Shown in pieces: positions 32,901 through 43,700 of a stretch of DNA of 64,000 bases. The first letter of the stretch is position 1. Every line of letters starts with the position of its first letter. The stretch spans positions 186,001-250,000 of the forward strand of contig NZ_MVBD01000007.1 of NCBI RefSeq assembly GCF_002000055.1, in the 5' to 3' direction. The DNA is from Marinicella sediminis (lineage in GTDB: Bacteria > Pseudomonadota > Gammaproteobacteria > Xanthomonadales > Marinicellaceae). The translations under genes and the position numbers were made by a program. The notes under the pieces are model-generated. The model saw only the letters and a list, made by a program, of their open reading frames with translations, was not told the DNA's origin and made no database searches.

Positions 32901-35021
32901 TTATTTTTCTGCGCCGTTGTAGAAAACCACATCGTTGTGCCTTATTTTGATCACTGCATTTTCATCAAACGCGGTGATGACTGAAACGCTTTGCCGGTTG
33001 GTTCCGTTCACTGCTGTGTTGAAAACTGATACATCACTGATCCCCAGGACACTTAATTCATCTGGATCCAGAGAAGGCATTCTAAATGGGTCGTTGATTT
33101 GGTAGAGCAGATCAACAAATGGAGCACCTACCCGCAATACATCAGCCACTGAATCATATGACAATGCCCTGGGTCTGGTCACCGTACTGATGATTTCCGT
33201 CAACACAAGTCCACCGGCTGTGAGCACCCCCTGATAGACAGAATTGCCGCCTGATTCAGAAATAAACACCCCCTTCTGCTGGAGTCCTGCCAGTTCTGCC
33301 ACCTCAATGTCATAAGGCCGCGCAAGATTTTCGGCAACAATGAACCGACTGAATGAACCTGACCCGTTGTTTTCAAAAACATCCACCCTGCCAGTGAAAA
33401 AGTTCAACACCAGCAGATCAGGCAGCTGATCTCCGGTAAAATCGCTGGCTGCCACAGCCACCGGTGCATCTGTCTGATCAGAGACCAGGTGTCTGATAAA
33501 GTGATCAGCGGCTTGTTCATACCAATACACCTCATTGGTGGCACTGGAAATGGCCACGACATCGATTTGTCCATCCTGGTTGAGGTCAGCCAGGGCGATG
33601 TCATTCACAGCGGTCAGCTGATCATCTATCAGGTGCCTGGTGAATTGAAACTCACCGTGATTCTGGTACCAGTAAATACTGTTGTCATTGGTGGCTGCCG
33701 CAACCACATCCGGTAACCGGTCATCATTCAGGTCAGCCAGTAACACCTTCGCAGCGCCCCTGGCATTGGTGTCTATGTAATGTTTGGCATGATCAAGCCC
33801 ATCATAGACAATCACCTGATGGCTCCTGAAACTGGCAGCCACCGAGTCTATGGCCCCATCCTTGTTAAGATCCCCGTTCACAACTGCATTGGCTCCCTCT
33901 GGATAATCTTCCCAGACCACCACCTCTTGGTTCAATTGGCCGGGGTCATACAACAGCACCCGTTGACTGAAAAAAGATTGGGTAATGATCCAGGGTTCAG
34001 CTGATTCACTGAGTGCTGCCACATGGACACTCACATAACCATCCCTTAGATTGGCATGCAACGTCGACTGGGCGTTGGATATGGGCTCATAGGAAATCAC
34101 TTGACCAAGTCCACCCACAGTGATCAGCACTTCTTCAGCCGGATCATCATTGATATTGGCACAGTGTATGCCATTGACCGCAATTAATGATCCGATTTCA
34201 ATCTTCTGAAACTGGCCACCTCCCAGGTTGACCATTCCCAGCAGCTGTTCATTGGCCGAGGTGTAGACCACGAAATCTTGTTTTTCATCCTGATTGATGT
34301 CACACAAAGCCAGTTCATTGGCACCGGGGAAGTGTTGGTCTATGGGGACAGCTTGAAAGTTCAATGCACCCTGGTTCTCCAGCAACCACACGTCATTGGT
34401 ACCTGAAGCTGATACCAGCACATCCGGCAACTCATCCTGATTAAAATCCGCAACCAGCAGCATCCTCGGCTGACTGATGTTGTTGACAATTTGCCGGGTC
34501 TGATACTGGCTGCCGGCCTGGTCTTTCTGGCTCAGATAAACCGCGTCATTTTGAAATGACAAACTCATTACCTCAAAATCACCATCACCGTCAAAATCAT
34601 GAGCCTGAGCATCAATCGGCAAAAACACCTGGTCAGTAACTAAGGTTTTCCGGTAGCCGTCGTCAAACGGTTCAATCAAGTGAATCTGGTCGGTCTGGAC
34701 CGATGGTATGATGAAGTGCCACCCTTGATCATGGTATGCTGAAAAACGCAGTGCTCCCGGCGTGTCTTCACTGATCATCAATTGGCTGAAATTCATCTGT
34801 CCATCATTCAGATAGCCCCTCAGGCTGCCATCTTCAAATGACAAGGAAACCAGATCCATGTCACCATCCTGATCGATATCAATGGGTCTGGTATCGACGA
34901 TACCAAGTTGTGAAGGGCCGTGAACATAAGTCAGCACATCATGGCCTGAACGCTGATACTGAATGCTCAGTACAGGCTCGGCAAACAACAACATGCAACC
35001 CCAATAAAGCAATTTTTTCAT
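32901..35021 (-). CDS. Secreted FG-GAP/VCBS-repeat protein
   Basis: A 706-residue exported protein built of FG-GAP/VCBS-like blades, each with a calcium-loop-type sequence. At least nine are visible: DIDQDGDMD, DFDGDGDFE, DFNQDELPD, DINQDEKQD, NINDDPAEE, DLNKDGAID, DLNDDRLPD, DLNQDGQID and DFTGDQLPD. This gives a predicted seven- or eight-blade integrin-like propeller. The start at 35021 (MKKLLYWGCMLLFAEPVLS) is a signal peptide; an in-frame codon at 35042 is less likely. It follows yoaA on the same strand by ~116 bases. Function unknown; such proteins usually bind Ca2+ and act at the surface. Confidence 0.87.
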   Translation of the reverse strand: MKKLLYWGCMLLFAEPVLSIQYQRSGHDVLTYVHGPSQLGIVDTRPIDIDQDGDMDLVSLSFEDGSLRGYLNDGQMNFSQLMISEDTPGALRFSAYHDQGWHFIIPSVQTDQIHLIEPFDDGYRKTLVTDQVFLPIDAQAHDFDGDGDFEVMSLSFQNDAVYLSQKDQAGSQYQTRQIVNNISQPRMLLVADFNQDELPDVLVSASGTNDVWLLENQGALNFQAVPIDQHFPGANELALCDINQDEKQDFVVYTSANEQLLGMVNLGGGQFQKIEIGSLIAVNGIHCANINDDPAEEVLITVGGLGQVISYEPISNAQSTLHANLRDGYVSVHVAALSESAEPWIITQSFFSQRVLLYDPGQLNQEVVVWEDYPEGANAVVNGDLNKDGAIDSVAASFRSHQVIVYDGLDHAKHYIDTNARGAAKVLLADLNDDRLPDVVAAATNDNSIYWYQNHGEFQFTRHLIDDQLTAVNDIALADLNQDGQIDVVAISSATNEVYWYEQAADHFIRHLVSDQTDAPVAVAASDFTGDQLPDLLVLNFFTGRVDVFENNGSGSFSRFIVAENLARPYDIEVAELAGLQQKGVFISESGGNSVYQGVLTAGGLVLTEIISTVTRPRALSYDSVADVLRVGAPFVDLLYQINDPFRMPSLDPDELSVLGISDVSVFNTAVNGTNRQSVSVITAFDENAVIKIRHNDVVFYNGAEK

Positions 35022-35137
35022 CGCCACATTATGACACAGCACATGTCATGGTGATGTTAAACGATGTCTGGGGTTATGGTCTTGTGGTGTTTGAAAATGG
35101 GTCACAAGCTGTCAATGCAAACTGGCTGATACCAACA

Positions 35138-37063
35138 TCAATGACCATTGGAGGCAGTGGACTGGGTCATGAAACGAATGGCTGAATCCAGTTCATGGGT
35201 CACTGGCATATCCGGTAAAGAATTTAAAAAACGGTTGCCGTATGACTTGCTGATGATGCGACGATCACAAATCACCAACACCCCACGGTCATCAACGCCG
35301 CGGATTAATCTGCCGGCCCCCTGCTTCAGGCTGATGATGGCTTTCGGTATTTGTAAATCATAGAATGCTTTACCACCATGCTTATTGATGTGTTCAATCC
35401 GGGCTTTCAGGACCGGCTCTCCCGGATGGGCAAAAGGCAGTTTATCAATGATCACACAGCTCAGGCTGGTGCCAGAAACATCAACCCCTTCCCAGAAACT
35501 GGCGGCCCCCAGTAACAAGCCATTACCCGCGGCCCTGAAGTCTTCCAGCATCTGATTGCGGTCTGCCTGACCCTGCACAAATAACGGCCTGTCACTGACC
35601 TGACGAAAATGACTGGCAGCCATCTGGAGCGAGCGGTGAGAAGTGAACAACATAAAGACCCCACCGGTGGCCTGCTCAATCAAAGGCTGCAGGTATTCAA
35701 ACATGCGCTGATTGAAGTGGAAATCATTGGGCTCAGGGAGGTTTTTGGGCAACAACATCAGCGCCTGAGACTGGTAATCAAAAGGACTGTCCAGCAACAG
35801 GGTCTGAGCCGGCTCAAACCCGGTCTGGGACTGAAAATGAGCAAAGGATTGATCCACTGCCAGGGTGGCTGAGGTTAACACCCAGGCCGCATCCATGGTG
35901 GCCCTGAATTCGGACAGCGGATCAGCGACATCCAGTGGTGATTTGTGCAAAGCGAAGTATTTTTCGCGGGCTTCAAACCAATAGACGTAAGCAGGATCAC
36001 TCTGTTGACGCATGTCCTCCAGCAAGTCAATCATGGCAGCCAGTCTGACATAACCATTTTGCAACCCGGTGGATTGCACCACCAGAGGTTCAAGCGCACT
36101 GAGTAAAGTGTTGGCTTGGTGCATCAACAAATCGAAAGCCTCAATCACGACAGGGGTTTGAAACAAGCGCCGGGTACTCTCCCGTTCAGGCATCTGACTC
36201 ATGACCAGCAAGGCATCACGCAAAGCGCGTTTGAAATGCTCATGTGGTTCACTGATGGCCGCAAATGCCGCATCCACCTCACCGGCTTCGGTCAACAAAT
36301 CATTGAGCAGCTCTTTGCATTGTCTGGAGCTGAACAGATGGGTGAAAAAACGGCCGGCTATCTCCGGCACCTGATGAGACTCATCCAGCACGATCAGGTC
36401 CGCATTGGGTAGCAATTCGCCAAAACCACCCTGTTTGATGGCCATGTCAGCAAACAGCAGGTGATGATTGATCACCAGCAAATCAGCATCCAGCGCTTTG
36501 CGCCGCGCTTTGTAAACAAAACAGTCCTGATAGTGATCACACTCTGAACCCAGGCAGTTTTCCGGGGTTGAGGTCAGGTTGGCCAGCAACAAGCGGTTTT
36601 CAACCTGATCTACGAACTCAGACACTTCACCCAATGAGGTGTCATAAATCCACTGCCGGAGGTGCTTAAACAACGCTTTGTTTTCCGGAAACCGACTGAT
36701 CGGCATCAACGCCGCCTTGTGGTAGCGGTGCAGACACAGGTAGTTATTACGGCCCTTCAGTAAACGGGCTTTGATCTTCAGCGACATGGCTGTCAACAGC
36801 CGGGGTATGTCTTTGGTAAACAATTGATCCTGCAGGGTTTTGGTGCCTGTAGAGACAATCACTTTTTTACCGGAAATCAGGGCCGGCACCAAGTAGGCAA
36901 AGGTTTTTCCGGTTCCGGTACCAGCTTCAGCAATCAGCACATCCTGCTGATCAATCACCTCAACAATTTTTTCTGCCATGATGATCTGTTGCTCACGAGG
37001 TACAAAGCCGCTGATGTTTTGTGCCAGCAGGCCATCGTCTCCCAGAACGTCGATTACATTCAT
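35138..37063 (-). CDS. yoaA: ATP-dependent DNA helicase, YoaA/DinG (XPD) family
   Basis: A 641-residue superfamily 2 Fe-S helicase acting 5'-3' on damaged or stalled DNA. Walker A is AEAGTGTGKTFAY near residue 43, and the DEAH box reads LIVLDESHQVPE. Four cysteines for a 4Fe-4S cluster are seen between motifs Ia and II: YLCLHRY, then NCLGSECDHYQDCFVY. The C-terminal motif VI is QGAGRLIRG. Length and motif order fit YoaA rather than the longer DinG. It starts three bases after the TPR lipoprotein stop, so it shares the mrcB transcript. Confidence 0.93.
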   Translation of the reverse strand: MNVIDVLGDDGLLAQNISGFVPREQQIIMAEKIVEVIDQQDVLIAEAGTGTGKTFAYLVPALISGKKVIVSTGTKTLQDQLFTKDIPRLLTAMSLKIKARLLKGRNNYLCLHRYHKAALMPISRFPENKALFKHLRQWIYDTSLGEVSEFVDQVENRLLLANLTSTPENCLGSECDHYQDCFVYKARRKALDADLLVINHHLLFADMAIKQGGFGELLPNADLIVLDESHQVPEIAGRFFTHLFSSRQCKELLNDLLTEAGEVDAAFAAISEPHEHFKRALRDALLVMSQMPERESTRRLFQTPVVIEAFDLLMHQANTLLSALEPLVVQSTGLQNGYVRLAAMIDLLEDMRQQSDPAYVYWFEAREKYFALHKSPLDVADPLSEFRATMDAAWVLTSATLAVDQSFAHFQSQTGFEPAQTLLLDSPFDYQSQALMLLPKNLPEPNDFHFNQRMFEYLQPLIEQATGGVFMLFTSHRSLQMAASHFRQVSDRPLFVQGQADRNQMLEDFRAAGNGLLLGAASFWEGVDVSGTSLSCVIIDKLPFAHPGEPVLKARIEHINKHGGKAFYDLQIPKAIISLKQGAGRLIRGVDDRGVLVICDRRIISKSYGNRFLNSLPDMPVTHELDSAIRFMTQSTASNGH

Positions 37064-37066
37064 GGT

Positions 37067-37555
37067 TCAGAATCTGGGTGCTTGTTTTTGACTGCAACCT
37101 GCAACGGACTCCAGGGCACGGGACTGGGTTTCTACATCTGCCAGCATTTCAGCCGCCAATGCGAGGGTGCGTCTTGAACGTTCACACAAAGGACCAAAAG
37201 CAGGCCCCTGATTCACCACCATCGATGACCAGTCAAAAGCCAACTGATACTGACCATCGGACAAATAAACCTCTGCCATGTGCTGTTGCACCAGTGCTGA
37301 TTGTGGACTGATGTCCAAAGCCCTTTTCAAAGTCATCAGGGCCTGGTTATGCATCCCCTCCTTTAAGTGCTCATCGGCCTGACTGACTAAAATCTGCACC
37401 GCTTCTGGTGCCATGGGTGCAATTTGTATCACCGACTCAGACTGTTCTGCTGGTTGACGGACTTCATCATCAACATCTACCCGACGCAAGCTACAATGGG
37501 TCAGTGACATGGCCAACAGGATCAATACAGGTATTTTGAAGAGGGTCGTTTTCAT
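37067..37555 (-). CDS. Small TPR lipoprotein
   Basis: A 162-residue predicted lipoprotein. The signal peptide ends in LTHC (Cys21); His at -1 is unusual for a lipobox, so lipidation is likely but not certain. The mature part holds about two TPR units (DEHLKEGMHNQALMTLKRAL, then PQSALVQQHMAEVYLSDGQY). It lies between mrcB (45-bp gap) and yoaA (3-bp gap) on one strand. A role assisting PBP1b in the envelope is possible by position, but nothing in the sequence proves it. Confidence 0.82.
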   Translation of the reverse strand: MKTTLFKIPVLILLAMSLTHCSLRRVDVDDEVRQPAEQSESVIQIAPMAPEAVQILVSQADEHLKEGMHNQALMTLKRALDISPQSALVQQHMAEVYLSDGQYQLAFDWSSMVVNQGPAFGPLCERSRRTLALAAEMLADVETQSRALESVAGCSQKQAPRF

Positions 37556-37600
37556 AGCCGCTCATGATATCGGTATTCACCTGTACCCACAAGGGTCAGA

Positions 37601-39655
37601 TCATAAATTAAGGAATAAATGAGCCCATAAAATCAGTGCTCCGCTGCTGCCTGTGTAGCGGGTGGCTCCATTGTCATCCCGACCCACCCAAACCGTGGCC
37701 TGCAGGTGCTGATCAAACCCGGCAAACCAGCTGTCACGGCCGGCATTGGTGGTTCCGGTTTTACCAAATAAAATACCAGGAATGCGGAATTGTTGTGTCA
37801 ATTTTCTGGCCGTACCGCTGGTGGTGGTTTCATGCAAGGCCTGATTGATGACATCAATGTTTTGCCGATCGGCAATGACGTTCTGTTTGATGCGGCTTTC
37901 ACTGAGCACCCGTCCATCACTGCCAGTCACATAATTAACCGCCAATACCTGGGCATTGACACCTCGCGAGGCGAACACACCGAACAGGTGGTGCACTTCA
38001 AATGGAGTCAGTTCTGTGGCACCCAGGAACAGGGAGTAATGATTGCTGCGCTTGATGGTTAAACCCAATTTGGAAAGAAAGCGAATAAATGGGGTCAGAC
38101 CGATGCGCTGAGCCAGGTGAACCGTGGCCTGATTTCGGGATTGCACCAGAGCCTGTCTGGCACTGATTTCACCGAGGCTTTGCTGATCCCAGTTTTTTGG
38201 TTGCCAAACCGTGCCATCATCAGTGGTCATCCTGATCGGAGTGTCAGACAACGGCGCCTCCAGATCGAAGTCCGGCAACAGCTCCAGAGCTGCCAGGTAT
38301 ACCAGTGGTTTAATCAATGATCCAATCTGCCGCTTGGCCAACAAGGCCCGGTTATAATGAGAGCGGGTGTTTTTGGAACCTGATACTGCCATGAGTTGAG
38401 CATTCTGCGCACCTGAAACAATGATGGCACTTTCCACGTCTTCAGACAACCACTGGCTGGTTTGCCTGGCGGTCTGGTTGGTTCTGAATTGCACATAAGG
38501 GTCCAGGAAAGTAAATATTTTCAAGCCTTTCTGACTGAGGTCGGCACGACTGAACTGGCTGCGAAGCTGCCTTTTGACCACATCTATGTAGTCCTCATAA
38601 TCGGTTTTCAGCCGCCGGTGTTGAGAAACCCCAAGGGGTTGCCTGTTGGCTGATTGCCATAATGACTGGCTAATGATGCCCGTGTCATACCAGATTTTGA
38701 GTACCAGATTGCGGCGCTCTGTGGCACGCTGAGGTTGCTTATATGGGTTGTACCAGGATGGACCCTTGATGATTCCCACCAGCAAAGCCTGTTCAGCGAT
38801 TGACAGACGTTCCACCGGTTTGGCGAAATAGTACTGCGCCGCTTCCACCACCCCATGAATGGCCACAGGACCGTCCTGACCCCAATAAATTTCGTTGAAG
38901 TAAAGCTGTAATATGTCTTGTTTGCTTAACTTGTGCTCTACCAGGGTGGCGGCCAGCGCTTCATGCAGTTTTCTGAACAGGTTGTTGTCATGGTACGCCA
39001 GTTTGTTTTTCACCAGTTGCTGGGTCAACGTGCTGCCGCCCTGCACCACCCTGCCAGCCATCAGGTTTTTAATGGCGGCCCGCAGAATACCCACCCAGGA
39101 TACCCCGTGGTGGTGTTTGAATTGACGGTCCTCAACTGCCTGTAGTCCTTGAACCATTGAATCCGGTATGCTGGTGATGGCAACGGGCTGCCGGCTTTCC
39201 AGTCCACTGGAAAAAAACTGACCTATGACCTTCGGTTCAAGGCGGTAAATCTCAGGTGAAAGGTAACTGATGCGGCCCCGATCAATGGTGACTTTGACAC
39301 GCCTGGAATGGGTGGCACCATCGGCAAACTGAAAGCCTTTGCTGTAAATATCAAACTGATCCTTGTATCGCTGATATTGCCCGGGTTTGGGGGTCCCGGA
39401 AACCGCCTGGTAACCCAACAGATCAAGCTCATACTGTAAGGCGCTGGTGGTGAGCCTTTTTTCCAGGTAGAGCTCCAGAGGCCTGGCATAAATCACCGAC
39501 GGAATGTCCCATTGTTCATCCAGCATGGATTCAGTAACATGATCAATGTACAGATACCAGGGCACACACAAACCCAGCAACAGTCCGGGGATAAACCACA
39601 GCAGACGGCGCAGCCAGTGTTTCAGGCGATTGGGTTGAGGGCGTTTTTTAGCCAA
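37601..39655 (-). CDS. mrcB: Penicillin-binding protein 1B
   Basis: Bifunctional class A PBP that polymerises and crosslinks peptidoglycan. After a short basic cytoplasmic tail and one membrane helix (about 18-38) come a UB2H-like region, the GT51 glycosyltransferase (AVEDRQFKHHHG with catalytic Glu near 174; QGGSTLTQQLVKN) and the transpeptidase with SxxK (GSLIKP near 445), SxN (QSRNQA) and KTG (FGKTGTTN near 630). All catalytic motifs are intact. At 684 residues it is much shorter than E. coli PBP1b (844) and stops soon after the transpeptidase core, without the C-terminal extension. It heads an mrcB-TPR lipoprotein-yoaA operon. Confidence 0.95.
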   Translation of the reverse strand: MAKKRPQPNRLKHWLRRLLWFIPGLLLGLCVPWYLYIDHVTESMLDEQWDIPSVIYARPLELYLEKRLTTSALQYELDLLGYQAVSGTPKPGQYQRYKDQFDIYSKGFQFADGATHSRRVKVTIDRGRISYLSPEIYRLEPKVIGQFFSSGLESRQPVAITSIPDSMVQGLQAVEDRQFKHHHGVSWVGILRAAIKNLMAGRVVQGGSTLTQQLVKNKLAYHDNNLFRKLHEALAATLVEHKLSKQDILQLYFNEIYWGQDGPVAIHGVVEAAQYYFAKPVERLSIAEQALLVGIIKGPSWYNPYKQPQRATERRNLVLKIWYDTGIISQSLWQSANRQPLGVSQHRRLKTDYEDYIDVVKRQLRSQFSRADLSQKGLKIFTFLDPYVQFRTNQTARQTSQWLSEDVESAIIVSGAQNAQLMAVSGSKNTRSHYNRALLAKRQIGSLIKPLVYLAALELLPDFDLEAPLSDTPIRMTTDDGTVWQPKNWDQQSLGEISARQALVQSRNQATVHLAQRIGLTPFIRFLSKLGLTIKRSNHYSLFLGATELTPFEVHHLFGVFASRGVNAQVLAVNYVTGSDGRVLSESRIKQNVIADRQNIDVINQALHETTTSGTARKLTQQFRIPGILFGKTGTTNAGRDSWFAGFDQHLQATVWVGRDDNGATRYTGSSGALILWAHLFLNL

Positions 39656-39761
39656 TTAAAAACCGACACAGTTCACAAAAAAAGTGGGCTCATATTAACA
39701 CGAGATTAAATATCAGTGAGTACAATGAGCACTTTGAAATCAATTGAGAAGAGGATCAACC

Positions 39762-40514
39762 ATGCACATAAAATACCTTTGGATCACAGCCTGCCTGGGT
39801 ACCGGAATGGCCACAGCGGATACCACCCTGACTTACAACAGCCAGAGTGGCGCTGGCAATTCACAAATGTTTCTGACCGACGGACTGGTCAAAATGACAC
39901 ATCAGTCAGAAACAGATACCGCTGTTCTGTTCGATGCCCGAAACACCTCCTTCACCATCATTAACCATGGCCAACAATCCTACATGGTGTTTGGTAAGAA
40001 AGAACTGGAAGCCCTTGGGGATGTGTCCAAAATGATCGACAAAATGCTCGAAGAACAATTGGCTCAGCTGCCAGCTTCTCAGCGGGAACAAATGCGCGGC
40101 ATGATGAAACAAATGGTCCAGAAACAAATGCCCAAGCAAGTACCGGCACCTGAGTATGTGAAAAGCGGAGCCACAGACAGCCACAATGGATACAACTGCG
40201 ATGTGGTGATCAAACAAGTCAAAGGCGCCAAAGATGCTGCTTTTTGTGTGATTGATTATGATGAGCTGGGAATCAGCAGCAGTGAATACGCGGCCATCAA
40301 TCAATTCATGCAAACGGCTGAAAAACTGGCCGCTCAGTTTGGTCAGGACCAAAGCATGAATTTTGATTCCATCGGCCAGGTTGTGCCGGTTTTCTATGAA
40401 ATGGATGGCGAGAAAGCCTACCTCTCAGATGTCAGTAATGAACAGCTGCCGGCCAGTACATTCAAGGTACCTGAAGGCTATAAGAAAGAATCCCTGCCTG
40501 AACAGATGTTCTGA
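39762..40514 (+). CDS. Secreted DUF4412-like protein
   Basis: A 250-residue exported protein. The ATG at 39762 has a good ribosome-binding site (AGAAGAGG); a codon at 39744 in frame is not needed. A signal peptide of ~21 residues (HIKYLWITACLGTGMATA) is followed by a strand-rich part and a long helix with many Met, Gln and Lys (LPASQREQMRGMMKQMVQKQ). The pattern, a repeated short hydrophobic strand with VFGKKELEAL and a C-terminal VPEGYKKESL, resembles DUF4412 proteins, whose function is unknown. A TACAAT at 39721 with TTAACA 20 bases earlier is a poor promoter candidate. Confidence 0.8.
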   Translation: MHIKYLWITACLGTGMATADTTLTYNSQSGAGNSQMFLTDGLVKMTHQSETDTAVLFDARNTSFTIINHGQQSYMVFGKKELEALGDVSKMIDKMLEEQLAQLPASQREQMRGMMKQMVQKQMPKQVPAPEYVKSGATDSHNGYNCDVVIKQVKGAKDAAFCVIDYDELGISSSEYAAINQFMQTAEKLAAQFGQDQSMNFDSIGQVVPVFYEMDGEKAYLSDVSNEQLPASTFKVPEGYKKESLPEQMF

Positions 40515-40532
40515 CCCCTCACCAAGTTGATC

Positions 40533-40578
40533 ACCTGAGTGCAGACACGTACCGTACCATGCGCACTCAGGTTTTTTT
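40533..40578 (+). terminator. Hairpin terminator after the DUF4412-like gene
   Basis: A ten-base stem (ACCTGAGTGC paired with GCACTCAGGT) around a 20-base loop, followed by a run of T to 40578. It begins 18 bases after the stop codon. Confidence 0.85.
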
Positions 40579-40735
40579 GGCTACTCAGGTCTGGTACGAA
40601 ATAACAAAAACACAGTCAGATCATGACCCGGTTGAGAACCACAGGGATGAAGGAAATACTGGCCGGCACACAGCACAATTCCCGCAAAGCCCCAAGATCA
40701 TTCCTTTTGAAGTCCCCAGACCTTGCTTCTTTTGG

Positions 40736-40741
40736 TAGAAT
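40736..40741 (+). promoter_or_regulatory. Extended -10 promoter, predicted leaderless start
   Basis: TAGAAT (40736-40741) preceded by TGG forms an extended -10 element. The usual initiation distance of about seven bases places transcription start at the A of the ATG at 40748. No Shine-Dalgarno sequence precedes that ATG. The mRNA of the large glycosyltransferase may therefore be leaderless. Confidence 0.5.
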
Positions 40742-40747
40742 GCGCGG

Positions 40748-43700
40748 ATGATTGAAAATGCTCATCTGGTTTACTACAACAGTCCCGAATCGGTGTCTGC
40801 CAAAGACTGCTGGCACACCGATCACCCGGTTTGTGATGACGTGTTGTTTGATCTCATCCGACAACACGTCAGTGGTGAATCAATCATTGTGGTCATCAAT
40901 GCCGCTGCTGATTTGCCTGCCTACTGGTTACAACGATTGTTGCAACCGCTGCATAATCACCCTGAAGCCTGTTGGTCCAGTTGCCTGACAACCGGGGTAT
41001 ACCAGTTGTCACCTTTGAATTGTGACACCTCTTTTCAGGGCAGCACCACTGAATTGGATCATGTGGTTTTTCTCAGACAAGGAAGCGGCGCTTTCCTCAG
41101 CGACCATTACAACCCTCATGCCTTTGCCGTCAGAAATAAAAGTCATTTGCAATCGCCTGAACAGGTGTATGTGGCCAGCAACCTGTTCATTGAGCCAATG
41201 GGTGAGTCAGCCCTCAGCGGTGCTGCCGCTCCTGATACAGGCGACCAGAATCCACTCCCCGCACATCCTCTGGCTACACTGCAATGGTATTTACAAAGCC
41301 AACAGTCATCCGGTCAAACACTGAGTTATCCAGGTCTGAACAAGCAGCCCAGTGTGCTTCATGTGGTCATGGATTGGGGTGGCGGAGTGCATCACTGGCT
41401 GAAAAGCTTCATCAGACAACTACCCCAACTCAATCATTATGTATTGGTCAGTCATGGCGAATTTTACCGTCAGCAACATGGCGAGAAGTTCACTCTTTGC
41501 TGGGCCGGTACTCAGGACGTGATCCAGGAATTTCATTTCAGCCAACCCATCGATGCCACCTGTGTTCACCATCCTGAATACCAACAAATGCTAAAAACCA
41601 TCCAGCACAATTACGACATCAAGGCAATGGTGGTATCAACCATGATCGGGCATGCCATGGACTGTTTGAACACCGGATTGCCGACCATGCGGGTGCTGCA
41701 TGATTACTTTCCACAGTGGCCCAGCCTCAATGCCCGCCTGGATAGAGAACTGGATGAGGCAGCCATTGAGCAGGCGTTACAAGACACGGTAGATGAACCT
41801 TTCGGATCCATCAGCCGTGAACAATGGCAACATTGGCAGGCAGCACATGAACAGCTGTTGGATCAACCGAACATAAAGGTGGTGGCTCCTGATCATTCGG
41901 TGATTGACCACACGAGTCGGCTGAACCATCCAAACAGCATGCGTCACGCGCAAGTCATTCCTCATGGTGCAGACTTGTTAAAACCGATCAACTACCAAGC
42001 TGAATCAACACCATTCAGAATCCTTGTTCTGGGTCGCCTGAGCCGTTCCAAAGGCACTGACTTGTTGCACCCGCTGATCCAACAGTTGAATGCGGATACC
42101 GATATTGAATTCATCCTGTTGGGCAGTGGTCGTGAAGGGGCTGCCTTTGATTGTTATGAGCAAGTTCACGTCATCAAGGACTACCAGACCGATGAGCTGG
42201 TCCAGCAAGTCTCCGGGCTGTCACCTCAGCTGGCCCTGATCCCGGCTGAAACTGCGGAAACGTTCAGCTACACCTTGTCTGAATTGCTGATGTTGGGTTT
42301 GCCAATTCTGGCTACTGCCGTTGGCGCTTTGAAAAACCGCATCGAACCCGGAAAGAATGGCCTGTTGGTGAAGCCACAGGTGGCTGTAATCAAGTCGCAG
42401 ATTGAAGAACTCAGGAAAGATCACAACCGGCTTGAACAACTTGCCAGTGGTGCCAGATCAGCGGTTCATCATTCATTGCCAGACATGGCAGCAGCGTATG
42501 AAAAACTGTTTGATGAAATGTCACTGACTGCCTCAGCAACTCCAAACAGTGGCTTGTTGATCAATGACCGGCTGGCCGATCAGGTGATGGCGAACCAGTC
42601 TCATCGACTCAGGCTGAAAGCCCGAATTGATGAACTGCAATCTGAACTGGAAGACCGCACTGCCTGGGCCCAACAACAAAGCGAACAGGTTGAACACCTG
42701 GAGCTGAACATTGAGCTGGAGCGCAAAGAACAGAAAAAGCTCCATCAAACCATCGTCAAACAACAACAGGATTACCGCCAAAAGGAACAGCAATTGCACG
42801 ACAGCATTGAACAACAGAACCAAACCAGACTACAACTTGAAGCGCAGCAATCAAACAACCTGCAATTACAGGAGCAACTGGAAAACCTGCACGAATCGCT
42901 GCAACAGCAACAGCAGCAACACAATGAATTAAGCCGCAAGCTGGACGAACTGAATCAGCAGTACAATGCCATCGTTCAAAGCTCATCCTGGCGCATCACC
43001 AGGCCAATTCGGGTGATTGTGCGGTTTTTAAGACACCGCAAAAACGCCCTCGCTTTTCGCTTCAGACAATTGACCGGACTGCCCAAAAGGGTCAACAACA
43101 GCCTGAAAACCAGGGGCCTGAAGCAAACCACTCAGTTGGCCGTCAACAAGCTCAAAAAACAACCACCACCAGATTCTGTCAAACCGGCCGGGCCGATCAG
43201 CGAAACCTTTGGCCCGCTGTCACTGAACACTTCGGATGCGCCGCTGGTGAGTGTCATCATACCGGTCTACAACCATTATCAGCATACCCATCATTGCCTT
43301 CAATCTTTAGCGGTGCTGCCTGACAGCACAGCTTTTGAAGTGATTGTGATTGACGACTGTTCGACCGATGACACCGCGATCAATCTGCAGCAAATCAGCG
43401 GCATCACCGCTCATACCCAGGCTCAAAATGGTGGTTTCATTGAATCGTGCAACACCGGGGCCAGTCTGGCCAAAGGTGAATATGTGCTGTTTTTGAACAA
43501 CGACACGGAAGTTCGCCCTGGCTGGCTGGATACCCTGGTAAACACGTTCAGCCAGTTTCCTGATGCGGGCCTGGTCGGCTCCCAGTTGATTTATCCTGAT
43601 GGTCGTTTGCAGGAGGCCGGGGGCATCGTATTTGCTGATGCCTCAGGCTGGAACTATGGCCGGCTTGATAAACCAGATCTGCCCGCCTACCAACACCTCA

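Noticed and set aside
42600-42990. CAA/CAG-rich stretch in the large glycosyltransferase as a nucleotide microsatellite
   Set aside because: It is imperfect and explained by a Gln-rich coiled coil; no uniform repeat unit is kept.
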